NCBI GenBank assembly: GCA_035938175.1
Contig: DASZHD010000008.1
Span: 124,001-188,000 of the forward strand
DNA length: 64,000 nt
Origin: DASRDE01 sp035938175
GTDB lineage: Bacteria > Vulcanimicrobiota > Vulcanimicrobiia > Vulcanimicrobiales > Vulcanimicrobiaceae
Reading direction: 5' to 3'
A program made the translations under genes and the position numbers. Of this stretch, positions 32,792 through 42,100 are shown piece by piece. The notes below the pieces were generated by a model, which was not told the DNA's origin, did not search any database, and was given only the letters and a program-made list of their open reading frames with translations. Numbering within the stretch: the stretch's first letter is position 1; each line of letters starts with the position of its first letter.

Positions 32792-33814
32792 ATGTCCGGC
32801 CTTTCGCTATCGCTGTCCCGCTTGGACCTCACACTGGTTCATCCGTTCACCATCGCCCGAGGAAGCGAAGACGTCGCGCACACCGCGGTATTTCGCTTGC
32901 GTTGGAACGGCATCGAAGGCCTGGGCGAATCGGTTCCGATCGAACGGTATGGCGAGTCGGTCGACAGTGTGCTGGCATACTTCCGTGCACAACCGCCGGC
33001 CGGCGAGGACCCCTACTGCCTGGACGAACTCCTCGGGCCGCAGATTCCGCCGGCTGCGCGCTGCGGGCTGGATATCGCGCTGCACGATCTGATCGGAAAA
33101 GACTGCGGGCTTCCGCTGTACCGCCTTTTCGGACTGGATCCGCGCAAGACGCCCATCACGTCGTTTACTATCGGCATAGGCGAACCGGACGTTACTCGCC
33201 AAAAGTTGCGCGAGATCGGCGGCCATCCGATTGTGAAGGTGAAGCTCGGATCGGGCAGCGTCCGCCGCGACGTCGAAACGATCGAGTTGATACGCTCCAC
33301 GTATACCGGCACGATCCGCGTCGATGCGAACGAGGGATGGAACGTTGATGAAGCCGTCACGGCATTGCGCGAACTGGAACGCTTCGACATAGAATTTTGC
33401 GAACAACCGGTTCCCGCCGGCCATCCGGAACGGCTGCGCTATGTTCGCGATCGTTCCAAGATTCCAATCGTCACGGACGAGGATTCGCTGACCGCCGCCG
33501 ATCTGCCCAAACTTGCCGGATGCGTCGACGGCGTGAACGTCAAGCTCGCGAAAACCGGCGGAATCCGCGGCGCGATTGCGATGATCCATACGGCACGCGC
33601 GCTGGGCATGAAGATCATGCTCGGGTGCATGGTCGAGTCGCAAATTTCCGCAACGGCGGCCGCGCACATTTCACCGCTGGTCGATTGGGCCGACATCGAC
33701 GGGCCGTTGTTGACCAAGGACGATCCGTTTACCGGCATCTCGTACGATCGCGGAAAGATCGTTTTGCCGGACGCACCGGGCCTCGGCGTAATGGAGCGCG
33801 CGGCCGTTGCATAG
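32792..33814 (+). CDS. enolase-superfamily epimerase (dipeptide epimerase / DgcA-like)
   Basis: A 340-residue enzyme of the muconate-lactonising/dipeptide-epimerase group. The N-terminal capping domain begins LSRLDLTLVHPFTIARGSED. The barrel carries the catalytic VKVKLGSG (KxK), metal ligands in IRVDANEGWN (Asp), FCEQPV (Glu) and VTDEDSL (Asp), and the second lysine in VNVKLAKTGG. This matches L-Ala-D/L-Glu epimerases and the related N-acetyl-D-glutamate racemase DgcA. Start is uncertain (ATG 32792 chosen; ATG 32768 possible). It is coupled to a DUF1611 gene, the known partner. Confidence 0.88.
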   Translation: MSGLSLSLSRLDLTLVHPFTIARGSEDVAHTAVFRLRWNGIEGLGESVPIERYGESVDSVLAYFRAQPPAGEDPYCLDELLGPQIPPAARCGLDIALHDLIGKDCGLPLYRLFGLDPRKTPITSFTIGIGEPDVTRQKLREIGGHPIVKVKLGSGSVRRDVETIELIRSTYTGTIRVDANEGWNVDEAVTALRELERFDIEFCEQPVPAGHPERLRYVRDRSKIPIVTDEDSLTAADLPKLAGCVDGVNVKLAKTGGIRGAIAMIHTARALGMKIMLGCMVESQISATAAAHISPLVDWADIDGPLLTKDDPFTGISYDRGKIVLPDAPGLGVMERAAVA

Positions 33815-34877
33815 GCGGCGGTACCTCGTCCTCGCGCCGGCGAGTTTTGCGGACAACGCGAAAACTGCACACGGCGTAATCCGGTATAGTTCCGATGAAA
33901 CCGTCGCCGTCGTCGACCGGGACTACGCCGGCCGCCGCGTTTCCGATCTGCTGCCGCACTTGAAATCCGACGCGCCGATCGTCGCGAGCGTCCGCGAAGG
34001 CCTCGCCTACGGACCGACGTCGCTGTTGATCGGCACTGCGCCCAAAGGCGGAAAGTTGCCGGCGGATTGGCGTGCCGAAGTCGCCGTTGCAATTCAGGCG
34101 AAACTCGAAATCGTCAGCGGACTGCACGACATGCTCGGCGAGGATCCCGGGTTCGCGCGCGATGCGCGCATCAGCGGCGCTAAGATTTGGGACGTACGCA
34201 AACCGCCTGAAGTACCGCTGTTTTCCGGCGCCGTCTACAACGTGCGGGCGCCGATCGTACTTGCCGTCGGCAACGATTGCGCCGTTGGGAAAATGACGGT
34301 CATGCTGGAACTTGCACGCGCCGCGCAAGATGCGGGCACGCACGCAGAATTCGTTCCGACCGGACAAACCGGAATCATGATCGCCGGCTGGGGCATTGCG
34401 ATCGATCGCGTCATTTCGGATTTTGCGACCGGTGCGACGGAACAAATCGTACTGGAAGCCGCGAGCCGCGACCCGGACGTGATTCTCGTCGAAGGACAAG
34501 GGAGCATCAATCACCCGGCATACGCGCCGGTGACGCTCTCGCTGCTCTTCGGGAGCGGCGCCGACGCCCTCGTGCTGGTCGTCGATCCCAAACGCGAACG
34601 AATCGAGGTGTTCGACACGCCGACGCTGCCGTATGCCGAATTGATTCGCATGCACGAAGAGATCTGCGCGGCGGTCAAGCCGGCGCGCGTTGCCGGAATC
34701 GCGCTGAACACGTTCGGGCTTTCGGAAGAGCGGGCACAGGCCGAGATCCAACGTGCCCGCTGCGAAACCGGCCTGCCCGCGGACGACGTCGTACGATTCG
34801 GTGCGCACGCATTGTGGAACGCCATCGCGCCGGCGCTCGTCAAGACACAGCCGCTCGCGATTCCGCAGCACGTATGA
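33807..34877 (+). CDS. DUF1611 P-loop protein, DgcN-like
   Basis: A 356-residue DUF1611 protein: N-terminal Rossmann-like part (VIRYSSDETVAVVDRDYAGR; ASVREGLAYGPTSLLIG) and a C-terminal domain with a P-loop-type motif GNDCAVGKMTVMLELARAA and FVPTGQTGIMIAGWGIAIDR. Members are N-acetyltransferases acting on D-glutamate (DgcN) and pair with DgcA-type epimerases, as here. It starts at TTG 33807, overlapping the epimerase stop by 8 bases. That the substrate is D-glutamate is inferred from the pair. Confidence 0.85.
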   Translation: MHRRRYLVLAPASFADNAKTAHGVIRYSSDETVAVVDRDYAGRRVSDLLPHLKSDAPIVASVREGLAYGPTSLLIGTAPKGGKLPADWRAEVAVAIQAKLEIVSGLHDMLGEDPGFARDARISGAKIWDVRKPPEVPLFSGAVYNVRAPIVLAVGNDCAVGKMTVMLELARAAQDAGTHAEFVPTGQTGIMIAGWGIAIDRVISDFATGATEQIVLEAASRDPDVILVEGQGSINHPAYAPVTLSLLFGSGADALVLVVDPKRERIEVFDTPTLPYAELIRMHEEICAAVKPARVAGIALNTFGLSEERAQAEIQRARCETGLPADDVVRFGAHALWNAIAPALVKTQPLAIPQHV

Positions 34878-36490
34878 GCGCGTTTCGTTTCACGATGCTG
34901 GCGGCGGCGCTTCTTGCCGCCCTGGCGGGCTGTTCGCGTTCCGCCGGCACGGCGCACACGGCGGGCCGCAACGCGTGGACGCAGCCGGGCGTGCTGCGTT
35001 TAGGCGAGCCCGACGAACCGGACAGCATCAATCCGCTGTTCGGCCACACCGCGGCAACGGACGAAGTCGATGCCATGTTGTTCTCGTATCTCTTGCGGTA
35101 CGATGCGGACGGCAATTTCATTCCGGATCTGGCGCTTGCGGTGCCGACGTACGGCAACGCCGGAATCAGCAAAGACGGGAAGACGATCGTTTTTCATTTG
35201 CGCAAAGCGCGCTGGTCGGACGGAACGCCGCTCACCAGCGCCGATTGGATGTTCACGTACCACGCGGTGGAAAATCCGCGGAACAATACGAAATCGCTCG
35301 TCAATTGGACGGATATCGCCTGGGCGCAAACGCCCGACGCACAGACGATAATCGTGCATCTGAAGCAGCCTAACGCGACGATCATGGGCATCTTTGCGAT
35401 GGGGAGTTATCCTCCGCTGCCCGCACACGTCCTCGGGACGCTTCCCGACATCAATCATGCGCCGTTCAACCAGCATCCGATCTCCAGCGGACCGTACGTT
35501 TTGCGCGAGTGGAACCACGGAGCGTGGCTCTCATTCGTTCCGAATCAGGTCTATTTTCGCGGAGCGCCGGCACTGAAAGAAGTGCTGTGGAAAGTGATCC
35601 CGGACACGAATACGTTATTCACGCAGTTGCGAACGCACGAAATCGACGTTTACAGCGGAGTCGATCAAGTCCACATTCCGCAGCTCGCGAATATCTCGGG
35701 CATAACCGTGAGCCACCGGCTCATCGCCAACTGGCGGCATCTGGGCATCAACATGAGCCGTCCCATTCTGAGCGATCTGCGCGTCCGGCAAGCCATCGCG
35801 CAAGGCGTCGATTGGAAGCGAATAAACGACAAGTCGTACCGCGGAATCAATCAACTTGCAGTCAGCGACATTTTTCCGCAATCGTGGGCAGCGCCCGCCA
35901 TCCCGCCGTACGCCTACGATCCAACACGTGCGGCGGCGTTGCTCGAACAAGCGGGATGGACCCCGGGTGCCGACGGCGTCCGGCACAAAAACGGACAGCC
36001 GCTCCATCTGATGATTTCCACGAGTACGAACAATCAACCCAACGCGCAGGCGGAGATTCAAATACAGAGCGACTTACGGCCCTTAGGCGTGCAGCTCGAA
36101 ATCCGCAACTATCCGGTGAACCTACTGTTTGCGCAAGACGGTCCCCTTTACTCCGGCAAATACGATCTCGAATGGACCGTCGACACCAACGCGCCGGATC
36201 CCGACAATGCCGGACTGTGGAACAGCACCTTCATCCCGCCGCATGGAGCGAACACGTCGTGGCTGCGCGATGCGATCGTCGATCGCACGTCTTCCGCCGC
36301 ACTGCAAACGTTCGATCGCGCGCGCCGCAAAGCGCTGTATCAACAAGAGGAAGCGCGCATTCACCGGCTCGTTCCCGCCGTATTCTTCTACTGGGAAAAT
36401 TCGTACGCGGCAGTCAACACGGACGTGCACGGCTACGTCCCCGCAGCGTTCATCGCCGACATGTGGAACTGCTGGGACTGGCGCGTTTGA
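34874..36490 (+). CDS. peptide-binding lipoprotein of an ABC transporter (SBP family 5)
   Basis: A 538-residue extracytoplasmic binding protein. A lipobox (LLAALAGC, Cys 20) predicts lipid anchoring. The mature part begins GVLRLGEPDEPDSINPLFGH and contains WSDGTPLTSADWMFTYHAVE and RPILSDLRVRQAIAQGVD, standard for DppA/OppA-type proteins that bind oligopeptides. ATG 34874 overlaps the DUF1611 stop (ATGA). The permease and ATPase genes are not adjacent, so it must use a transporter encoded elsewhere. Confidence 0.92.
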   Translation: MSAFRFTMLAAALLAALAGCSRSAGTAHTAGRNAWTQPGVLRLGEPDEPDSINPLFGHTAATDEVDAMLFSYLLRYDADGNFIPDLALAVPTYGNAGISKDGKTIVFHLRKARWSDGTPLTSADWMFTYHAVENPRNNTKSLVNWTDIAWAQTPDAQTIIVHLKQPNATIMGIFAMGSYPPLPAHVLGTLPDINHAPFNQHPISSGPYVLREWNHGAWLSFVPNQVYFRGAPALKEVLWKVIPDTNTLFTQLRTHEIDVYSGVDQVHIPQLANISGITVSHRLIANWRHLGINMSRPILSDLRVRQAIAQGVDWKRINDKSYRGINQLAVSDIFPQSWAAPAIPPYAYDPTRAAALLEQAGWTPGADGVRHKNGQPLHLMISTSTNNQPNAQAEIQIQSDLRPLGVQLEIRNYPVNLLFAQDGPLYSGKYDLEWTVDTNAPDPDNAGLWNSTFIPPHGANTSWLRDAIVDRTSSAALQTFDRARRKALYQQEEARIHRLVPAVFFYWENSYAAVNTDVHGYVPAAFIADMWNCWDWRV

Positions 36491-36501
36491 ATGTTTGATC
36501 G

Positions 36502-37458
36502 TTGGACGCCGGTTCACCGCCGGAAAGGCTGCAATATTTTCGCGCAAACCATGGACGGTTTCTTCAAGACTTCGTCATCGCCGGCACACCCGTGCTGACC
36601 ATGAAAACCGGCGTCGACGAACTCGTCACGCTCACGTTTGAACCCGCCCGCGAAGGCGTTCTGAGTTGGAACAGTTTTACGGAGTCCGGCACGATTTCGT
36701 TCCGCCTGCTGCGCGCGCAGAGTGCGGCGACGCCGTGGCTCGATTACGCGCAGTGGTCGGCCGAAGGACGGCAGTCGTTCTCGCCCGCGCACGACGACGT
36801 GAACGTGCAAGTCGACGTGATTCGAGCGGCGCAACCGTTCGACGGAATCGAGGTCCGCGCGCGCGGCGTCGAATTCAAAGCCGTCGCCTTTGCATCGCCC
36901 GTCCGTACGGCGCCCTCTCTGCCGTACTTGGGCGACGCACGCATCTTGGACGTCCCGGCGCGATCGCAATACGTGCAGCAGGAACAACGCGGCTGGTGCA
37001 GCGCGGCGAGCTTGTCGATGCTGAACGCGTACCATGGCTTGGACTACGATGTGGAAGCGACTGCCGCGGCGGTATTCGATCGTGCGTATCAGGGAACGGG
37101 CAACTGGACGTTCAACGTCGCGTTCAGCGGGAGTTTGGGGTTACGCGCAGCAGTCGTCTACCTGCGAAACTTGGATCATGCCGCGCGCCTGACCGGGATC
37201 GGAATGCCGCTGGCCATCTCGTACAGCTGGAAGCAGGGCGAATTGCCGGGAGCGCCGCTCGAGCATTCCGACGGTCACCTTGCGGTGCTCTGCGGGTTCA
37301 CGGCCAACGGTGACTGCGCGATGAACGATCCGGCTGCGCCGCACGTCCGCGTCGTGTATCCGCGAGCCGCGCTGGAACGGATCTGGCAGCGAAACGCCGG
37401 CGTCGCGTATGCCGTTGCACCGGTCGGCATCGATTATCTGCCCATCGTGAACTCATGA
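36502..37458 (+). CDS. C39-like cysteine peptidase
   Basis: A 318-residue protein. The C-terminal half has the papain-like C39_2 layout: catalytic Cys 166 in QRGWCSAASLSMLNAYHG, His 259 in EHSDGHLAVLCGF, and Asn/Asp 275-276 in CAMNDPAA. The N-terminal 140 residues are beta-rich and of unknown role. Start is unsure: TTG 36502 gives the longest frame, ATG 36601 (MKTGVDELV) would shorten it. No signal peptide. It lies 11 bases after the peptide-binding protein and overlaps trmL by 4. Peptidoglycan-peptide cleavage is a reasonable guess from context only. Confidence 0.8.
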   Translation: MDAGSPPERLQYFRANHGRFLQDFVIAGTPVLTMKTGVDELVTLTFEPAREGVLSWNSFTESGTISFRLLRAQSAATPWLDYAQWSAEGRQSFSPAHDDVNVQVDVIRAAQPFDGIEVRARGVEFKAVAFASPVRTAPSLPYLGDARILDVPARSQYVQQEQRGWCSAASLSMLNAYHGLDYDVEATAAAVFDRAYQGTGNWTFNVAFSGSLGLRAAVVYLRNLDHAARLTGIGMPLAISYSWKQGELPGAPLEHSDGHLAVLCGFTANGDCAMNDPAAPHVRVVYPRAALERIWQRNAGVAYAVAPVGIDYLPIVNS

Positions 37459-37967
37459 CCGGTCCGCAATCGCGGCTCACCGAGCGGATTGACGAGCGCG
37501 CGCCGCTGCACATCGCGCTGGTAGAACCGGAGATTCCGCCGAACACGGGAAACGTCGCTCGCTTGTGCGCCGCGACCGGAAGCCAGCTCCATTTGGTCGA
37601 GCCGCTGGGATTCCGGATCGACGATCGCGAGCTCAAGCGCGCGGGACTGGACTACTGGGAGCATTTGCACGTCATCGTCCATCCGTCGCTCGAAAGTTTT
37701 CTCGAGACGACCGCGCACATGCAGCGTTGGTTTCTCTCGACGCGAGGGAAGCGGCGGTACGACGAAGCCGCCTTCGCGCGCGGCGACGTTCTGGTATTCG
37801 GAAAGGAAACGCGCGGATTACCGGCCGCGGTGGTTGAAGCGCAGGGCGACCGCGTGCTCCGTATTCCGCAGCGCGCGGGCAGCGTGCGCAGCATCAATTT
37901 GTCGACCGCCGCCGGTATCGTCGCCTATGCGGCACTCGCAAAGTTCGGCTTTCCGGGATTGCAATGA
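37455..37967 (+). CDS. trmL: tRNA (cytidine(34)-2'-O)-methyltransferase
   Basis: A 170-residue SPOUT methyltransferase that modifies the wobble base of some leucine tRNAs. Motifs: LVEPEIPPNTGNVARLCAAT, DYWEHL, VFGKETRGLP and IPQRAGSVRSINLSTAAGIV (knot region with SAM site; usual MRSLN appears as VRSIN). The first 15 residues are extra. ATG overlaps the preceding stop by 4 bases. Confidence 0.93.
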   Translation: MTGPQSRLTERIDERAPLHIALVEPEIPPNTGNVARLCAATGSQLHLVEPLGFRIDDRELKRAGLDYWEHLHVIVHPSLESFLETTAHMQRWFLSTRGKRRYDEAAFARGDVLVFGKETRGLPAAVVEAQGDRVLRIPQRAGSVRSINLSTAAGIVAYAALAKFGFPGLQ

Positions 37968-38662
37968 ACGAAGATTTTGCGGCCATCCAGCGCGCCGTCG
38001 TGCGTTGTACGAAATGCCCGGAGCTGCGAACGTATTGCCGCCAAGTCGCCGCCGAAAAGAAACGCGCCTACCGCGATTGGACGTACTGGGGAAAACCGGT
38101 GCCGGCATTCGGCGATCCGTCCGCGCGCGTCATGCTCGTCGGTTTGGCGCCCGGCGCGCACGGGAGCAATAGAACGGGCCGCATGTTTACGGGTGACGCG
38201 TCCGGCGATTTTCTCTACCCCGCGCTGTACCGCGCGGGATTCGCGTCGCAGGAAAGCGCGGTGAGCGCCGACGACGGTCTGGTTTTGCGCGACTGCATCA
38301 TTACAGCCGCGCTGCGGTGCGCTCCGCCGCAGAACAAGCCGACTCCCGAAGAATTGCGCCGCTGCTATCCGTATCTGCTGCGCGAGGTCGACGTCTTGGA
38401 TCGCGTACGCGTGATTGTGGGTTTGGGCGCCATCGGTACCAAAGCCGCAATCGATGCATTGCGCGATTGCGGATTCGCGCTGGAGCCGCCGCGCCCGCAA
38501 TTCGGCCATGGCGTGGAGACGACGGCGCGCAGAGAAAGCCGCACCGTTACGATCGTCGCTTCATTTCATCCGTCGCGCCAGAACACGAACACGGGAAAGC
38601 TGACGCGCGCGATGTTCGATGCCATCTTCACGCGCGCCCGCGCGATCCTCGAGTCCCCATAA
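37964..38662 (+). CDS. family 5 uracil-DNA glycosylase (UdgB)
   Basis: A 232-residue repair enzyme. N-terminal cysteines CTKCPELRTYC and further Cys later would bind a 4Fe-4S cluster. The active-site motif GLAPGAHGSNRTGRMFTGD is specific to family 5 (TTUDGB-like), and SFHPSRQNTNTGKLT is the second motif. It removes uracil and some deaminated purines from DNA. It overlaps trmL by 4 bases and ends beside a terminator shared with the opposite operon. Confidence 0.93.
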   Translation: MNEDFAAIQRAVVRCTKCPELRTYCRQVAAEKKRAYRDWTYWGKPVPAFGDPSARVMLVGLAPGAHGSNRTGRMFTGDASGDFLYPALYRAGFASQESAVSADDGLVLRDCIITAALRCAPPQNKPTPEELRRCYPYLLREVDVLDRVRVIVGLGAIGTKAAIDALRDCGFALEPPRPQFGHGVETTARRESRTVTIVASFHPSRQNTNTGKLTRAMFDAIFTRARAILESP

Positions 38663-38663
38663 A

Positions 38664-38690
38664 CAAAAAGACCTCATCGTCATGAGGCCT
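38664..38690 (-). terminator. intrinsic terminator for the minus-strand GH92 operon
   Basis: On the minus strand CCTCAT-GACG-ATGAGG (extended by flanking A-G/T-C pairs) is followed by TCTTTTTG. On the plus strand the same stem has only a weak T-tract, but it could also end the udg transcript, since the two gene sets converge here. Confidence 0.75.
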
Positions 38691-38715
38691 TGATATATTC
38701 GATCGCATGCAGCGG

Positions 38716-39090
38716 CTAGTGAAAGTGCGTTATGCGCCCGCAGCTGTCGATCGCCTTGTCGGGGATCATCATTCCGCCGGCACCCGGCTTGAAACTGATG
38801 ATCTTGACCGGCGGCGCATTTATCGCTTCCGGACCATACTTTTGCTGGGCAGCGAGCAGCGCATCGTGATCGCGCTCTTGATTATGTGACGAGGTCTGCA
38901 GCAGGTACTGCTGCACCGCGCCGTTCTTCGCGAAGACCACTGCGTACACCACGCCGCTCGAGCTGAACATCGTCTGGCCGCATGAATGCTGCTGCGCGGT
39001 CGCGCGCTGCGGAAGAACGATCGTCATGAACGCCCCGGCAGCCAGCGCAATAAAAACCGCCGCCGCCAAAAGGGACCGGAACCTGTGCAT
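38716..39090 (-). CDS. small secreted protein of unknown function
   Basis: A 124-residue protein with a clear signal peptide (LLAAAVFIALAAGAFMTIVL, then a QRATAQQ cleavage region). The mature part holds two cysteines (HSCGQTMFSSS and DSCGRITHFH) that could form a disulfide. No family recognised. It lies 32 bases downstream of the GH92 gene on the same strand, before a terminator. Confidence 0.7.
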   Translation of the reverse strand: MHRFRSLLAAAVFIALAAGAFMTIVLPQRATAQQHSCGQTMFSSSGVVYAVVFAKNGAVQQYLLQTSSHNQERDHDALLAAQQKYGPEAINAPPVKIISFKPGAGGMMIPDKAIDSCGRITHFH

Positions 39091-39122
39091 GCGCGCTCAA
39101 TTCGACCGCGGGGGCAAAAATC

Positions 39123-42100
39123 TTACGGAAGCGCCACGGCGATTGGCGTGTTTCCCGTGGCTATCGTGCGCAGATCGGCGGGATGAGCGATCGAAATCTT
39201 AACGCAGGCGTTGTCTCCCATCGGCACGGTATACAACGATTCTCCGCCGTCGGCCGCGATGACGACTTGCGGGTTCAGACCCACGCGAATGGTTCCTATC
39301 CGGGCGCGGCGCCCCGGATCCACGATGCTAATCGTGTCGGCACCGGAATCGGCCACGTACAGCCGGTTGCCCGCGATCGTCATGCCTTGGGGATCGACGC
39401 CGACCGGGATTGGGCTGCGCGCTTGCAGCGTGTGCAAATCGATCGGCGTCACGTCGTTGGAAGCGGTGTCGCTTACGTACGCCGTCGATCCGTCTTTGGA
39501 GATCGCAATGCCGAACGGTCGCGCACCCACGTGTACGACCGACTGCGCCAGCGTGCGAACGTTCAGGACGGTGACTGCATTGTCGCCCTGATCGGCGACA
39601 TACAGCGTGGATCCGTCCGCAGAAAACGCCAGTTCTTGCGGTTGCCGTCCTACGGGGATGGGGCGCCCGGCGCTGAGCCGTTGAAGATCGATGCGCTGCA
39701 CCGCGCCGTCGCCGTAATCGGTAACCCATGCAGACGTTCCGTCCGGCGAGAGGGCAAGGCTCGCCGGCGTCTTTCCCGTTTTGATTGTCGCCGTCACGTG
39801 CATCGTCGCCGTGTCGACGACCGTCACGTCGTTGGAGCCCTGATTAGCGGTGAGCAGCTGCGTACCGCCGTGCGTTATCGCAACGTCTCCCGGACTGGTG
39901 CCGACGGAAATCGTCGCAGCCACCGCGCCGGTTTGCGGATCGAATGCGGTGATGGTATTGTCGGAAAAGTTTGCGACGTACGCGAGCGGAATGCGCTGGT
40001 CCGCTGCCGCAACGCGTACCGAGAAATCGCGCGGTTCGAGTATGGCGCCGTTCTCGGCTTTCGCAGAGAGTGTCGCCGGATAATAATGCGCAGGCGCGCC
40101 GGAATCCGCATTGAGCGCAATCTCAAAATTCGAATTTGCGGTTACCGCCCCGGTTACGTTCTGCGCAGATACTTGCGGAGCGGTCTGCAAGCGCCAGGAG
40201 ACACGCGCCGGATTAGCCGTGTCCGGATCGGAAACGCCGACGCGCAGCGCCGCGTGGCCGCCGGGCGGTATCGCGAGTACGGGATCCAGCAGCTCGAGCG
40301 AAGCCGACGTTGAAGGCGGGAACGACGGCATCGTCGCCTGATACGACGGCGGTGCATCGCCGGTCGCGGTACCCCAAGTGCTTGCGGCCGGTCCGAGCGT
40401 GTAGGCGATCGAAAGCGGTTTGCGCGCGTCGAACGCAACCCATGTCGCGTGCCGATCCGCGCCGTTCACGCGGACGCCTTGCACGTAGATGTTTTGCGCA
40501 TTTGCTGACGGTGCGCTGACGTCGATTCGCGCTCCGCCCGGAACGTTGATGCGCACGCTGGAAAAGAGGGGAGTTCCCAGGTCGAGGACGGGCGCGGCCG
40601 GATTTTGCGGGTACAATCCGAGCGCGCACCAAACGTACCAGGCACTCATCGTACCGAGATCGTCGTTGCCCGGTATTCCTTCGGGCGTATCGCCGTAGAG
40701 CGTGTCCAGCGCTTCGCTGATGACGCGCTCCGCTTTGCTGGGCGCGCCCGCGCTCAGATACACCCACGGATCCAGCAAACTCGGTTCGTTCCCGAGCCAT
40801 GCATAGGGCTTATCCTGACCGGCATTGAGCTGCGAAAAGTACGTATCCAATTTCGCAATCGCCGCCGCGCGGCCGCCCAATCCGTATATCAGCGTCGCGA
40901 GATCGTGCGGCACCATCCACGTGTACTGCGCGGCATTTCCCTCTTGGAATCCGCTTTGTCCGTTCGGCGTAATCGGCGTCTGCAGGAAGGCTCCGGCGCG
41001 ATCGCGCGGTGTAATCGCGCCTAGGCGCGTGTCGAACAGATTGCGCCACCGTTGCGATCGCCCCAAATACGTGCGGTACGTTTGCATAGCGTGCAAACTG
41101 CGCGCGAATTGCGCGATGGAAAAGTCGGCGATTGCGTACTCCAGCGTCAGCGATGCACCGTTCGGGACGGGAGACACGTTGGTCGTGTGCGTGTTCGCGA
41201 CGTAGCCGAGCTTTTGATACTCGCCCAGCCCGGGCCGCGGCCGATACCACCCTTGGCCTGCGGGCGACGCGTCGTTCGAGGCGTTCTTAATCAGTGCGAG
41301 CAGCGCGGCGTGCGTGTCGAATCCGCGCACGCCGAACGCATATGCGCCCGCAAGAATAGGGGCGGCCGGATCGCCGCCCATCACGCCGCTATACGCGTTC
41401 GCCACCGGCCACTTCGGCAGCCATCCGCCTTGACGCGCGTCGTCGACGAGCGATTGCATCATGTCGCTCGTTTCGCGCGGCGCAAGCATGGCAATGAGCG
41501 GAAGCTGCGTCCGGTAGATATCCCAGCCCGAGAACGTCGCGTATTCGTCGTGCGTAGTGCGGACGCGGTGAACGCCGCCGTCGAAGCCGCGATACCGGCC
41601 GTCGGCATCGCTGTACAAATTGGGATGTAGCATGGCGTGATAAAGCGCAGTGTAGAACGTTCGCTGCTGCGCTTGCGTGCCGCCCGTAATTTGCACGCGC
41701 CGCAAATACGCTGCCCACGCCTGCGCGGTTTGTGCGCGCTGCGCGTCGAAGGCGCTCGCACCGGAACGCAGATTGGTCCACGCGCCCGCTTGATCGACCC
41801 AAGAAAGCGCCACGCGCAGCGTCACCGTCGAATCTGCCGCGGTACCGAAGTGCGCCCAAAGGCCCGCATGCGGTCCGTGGCCGCCGCCCCAGACACCCGA
41901 GCCGCTCATCGGCCGATCGAATTCGCCCGCGAAATAGACGGTGTACGTGTTGGGCATTCCGCAGAACTGACCGGCGCTCGCCCAGCCTTCGATCCGCGTC
42001 GGCGAAACGACGCGAATAGCCGAGTCGTTGGCACCGCCCTGATTGGACGCGGCGTTCACCAGAATCGTAGCATCGCTCCCGCGCGGAAAGGCGAAGCGCG

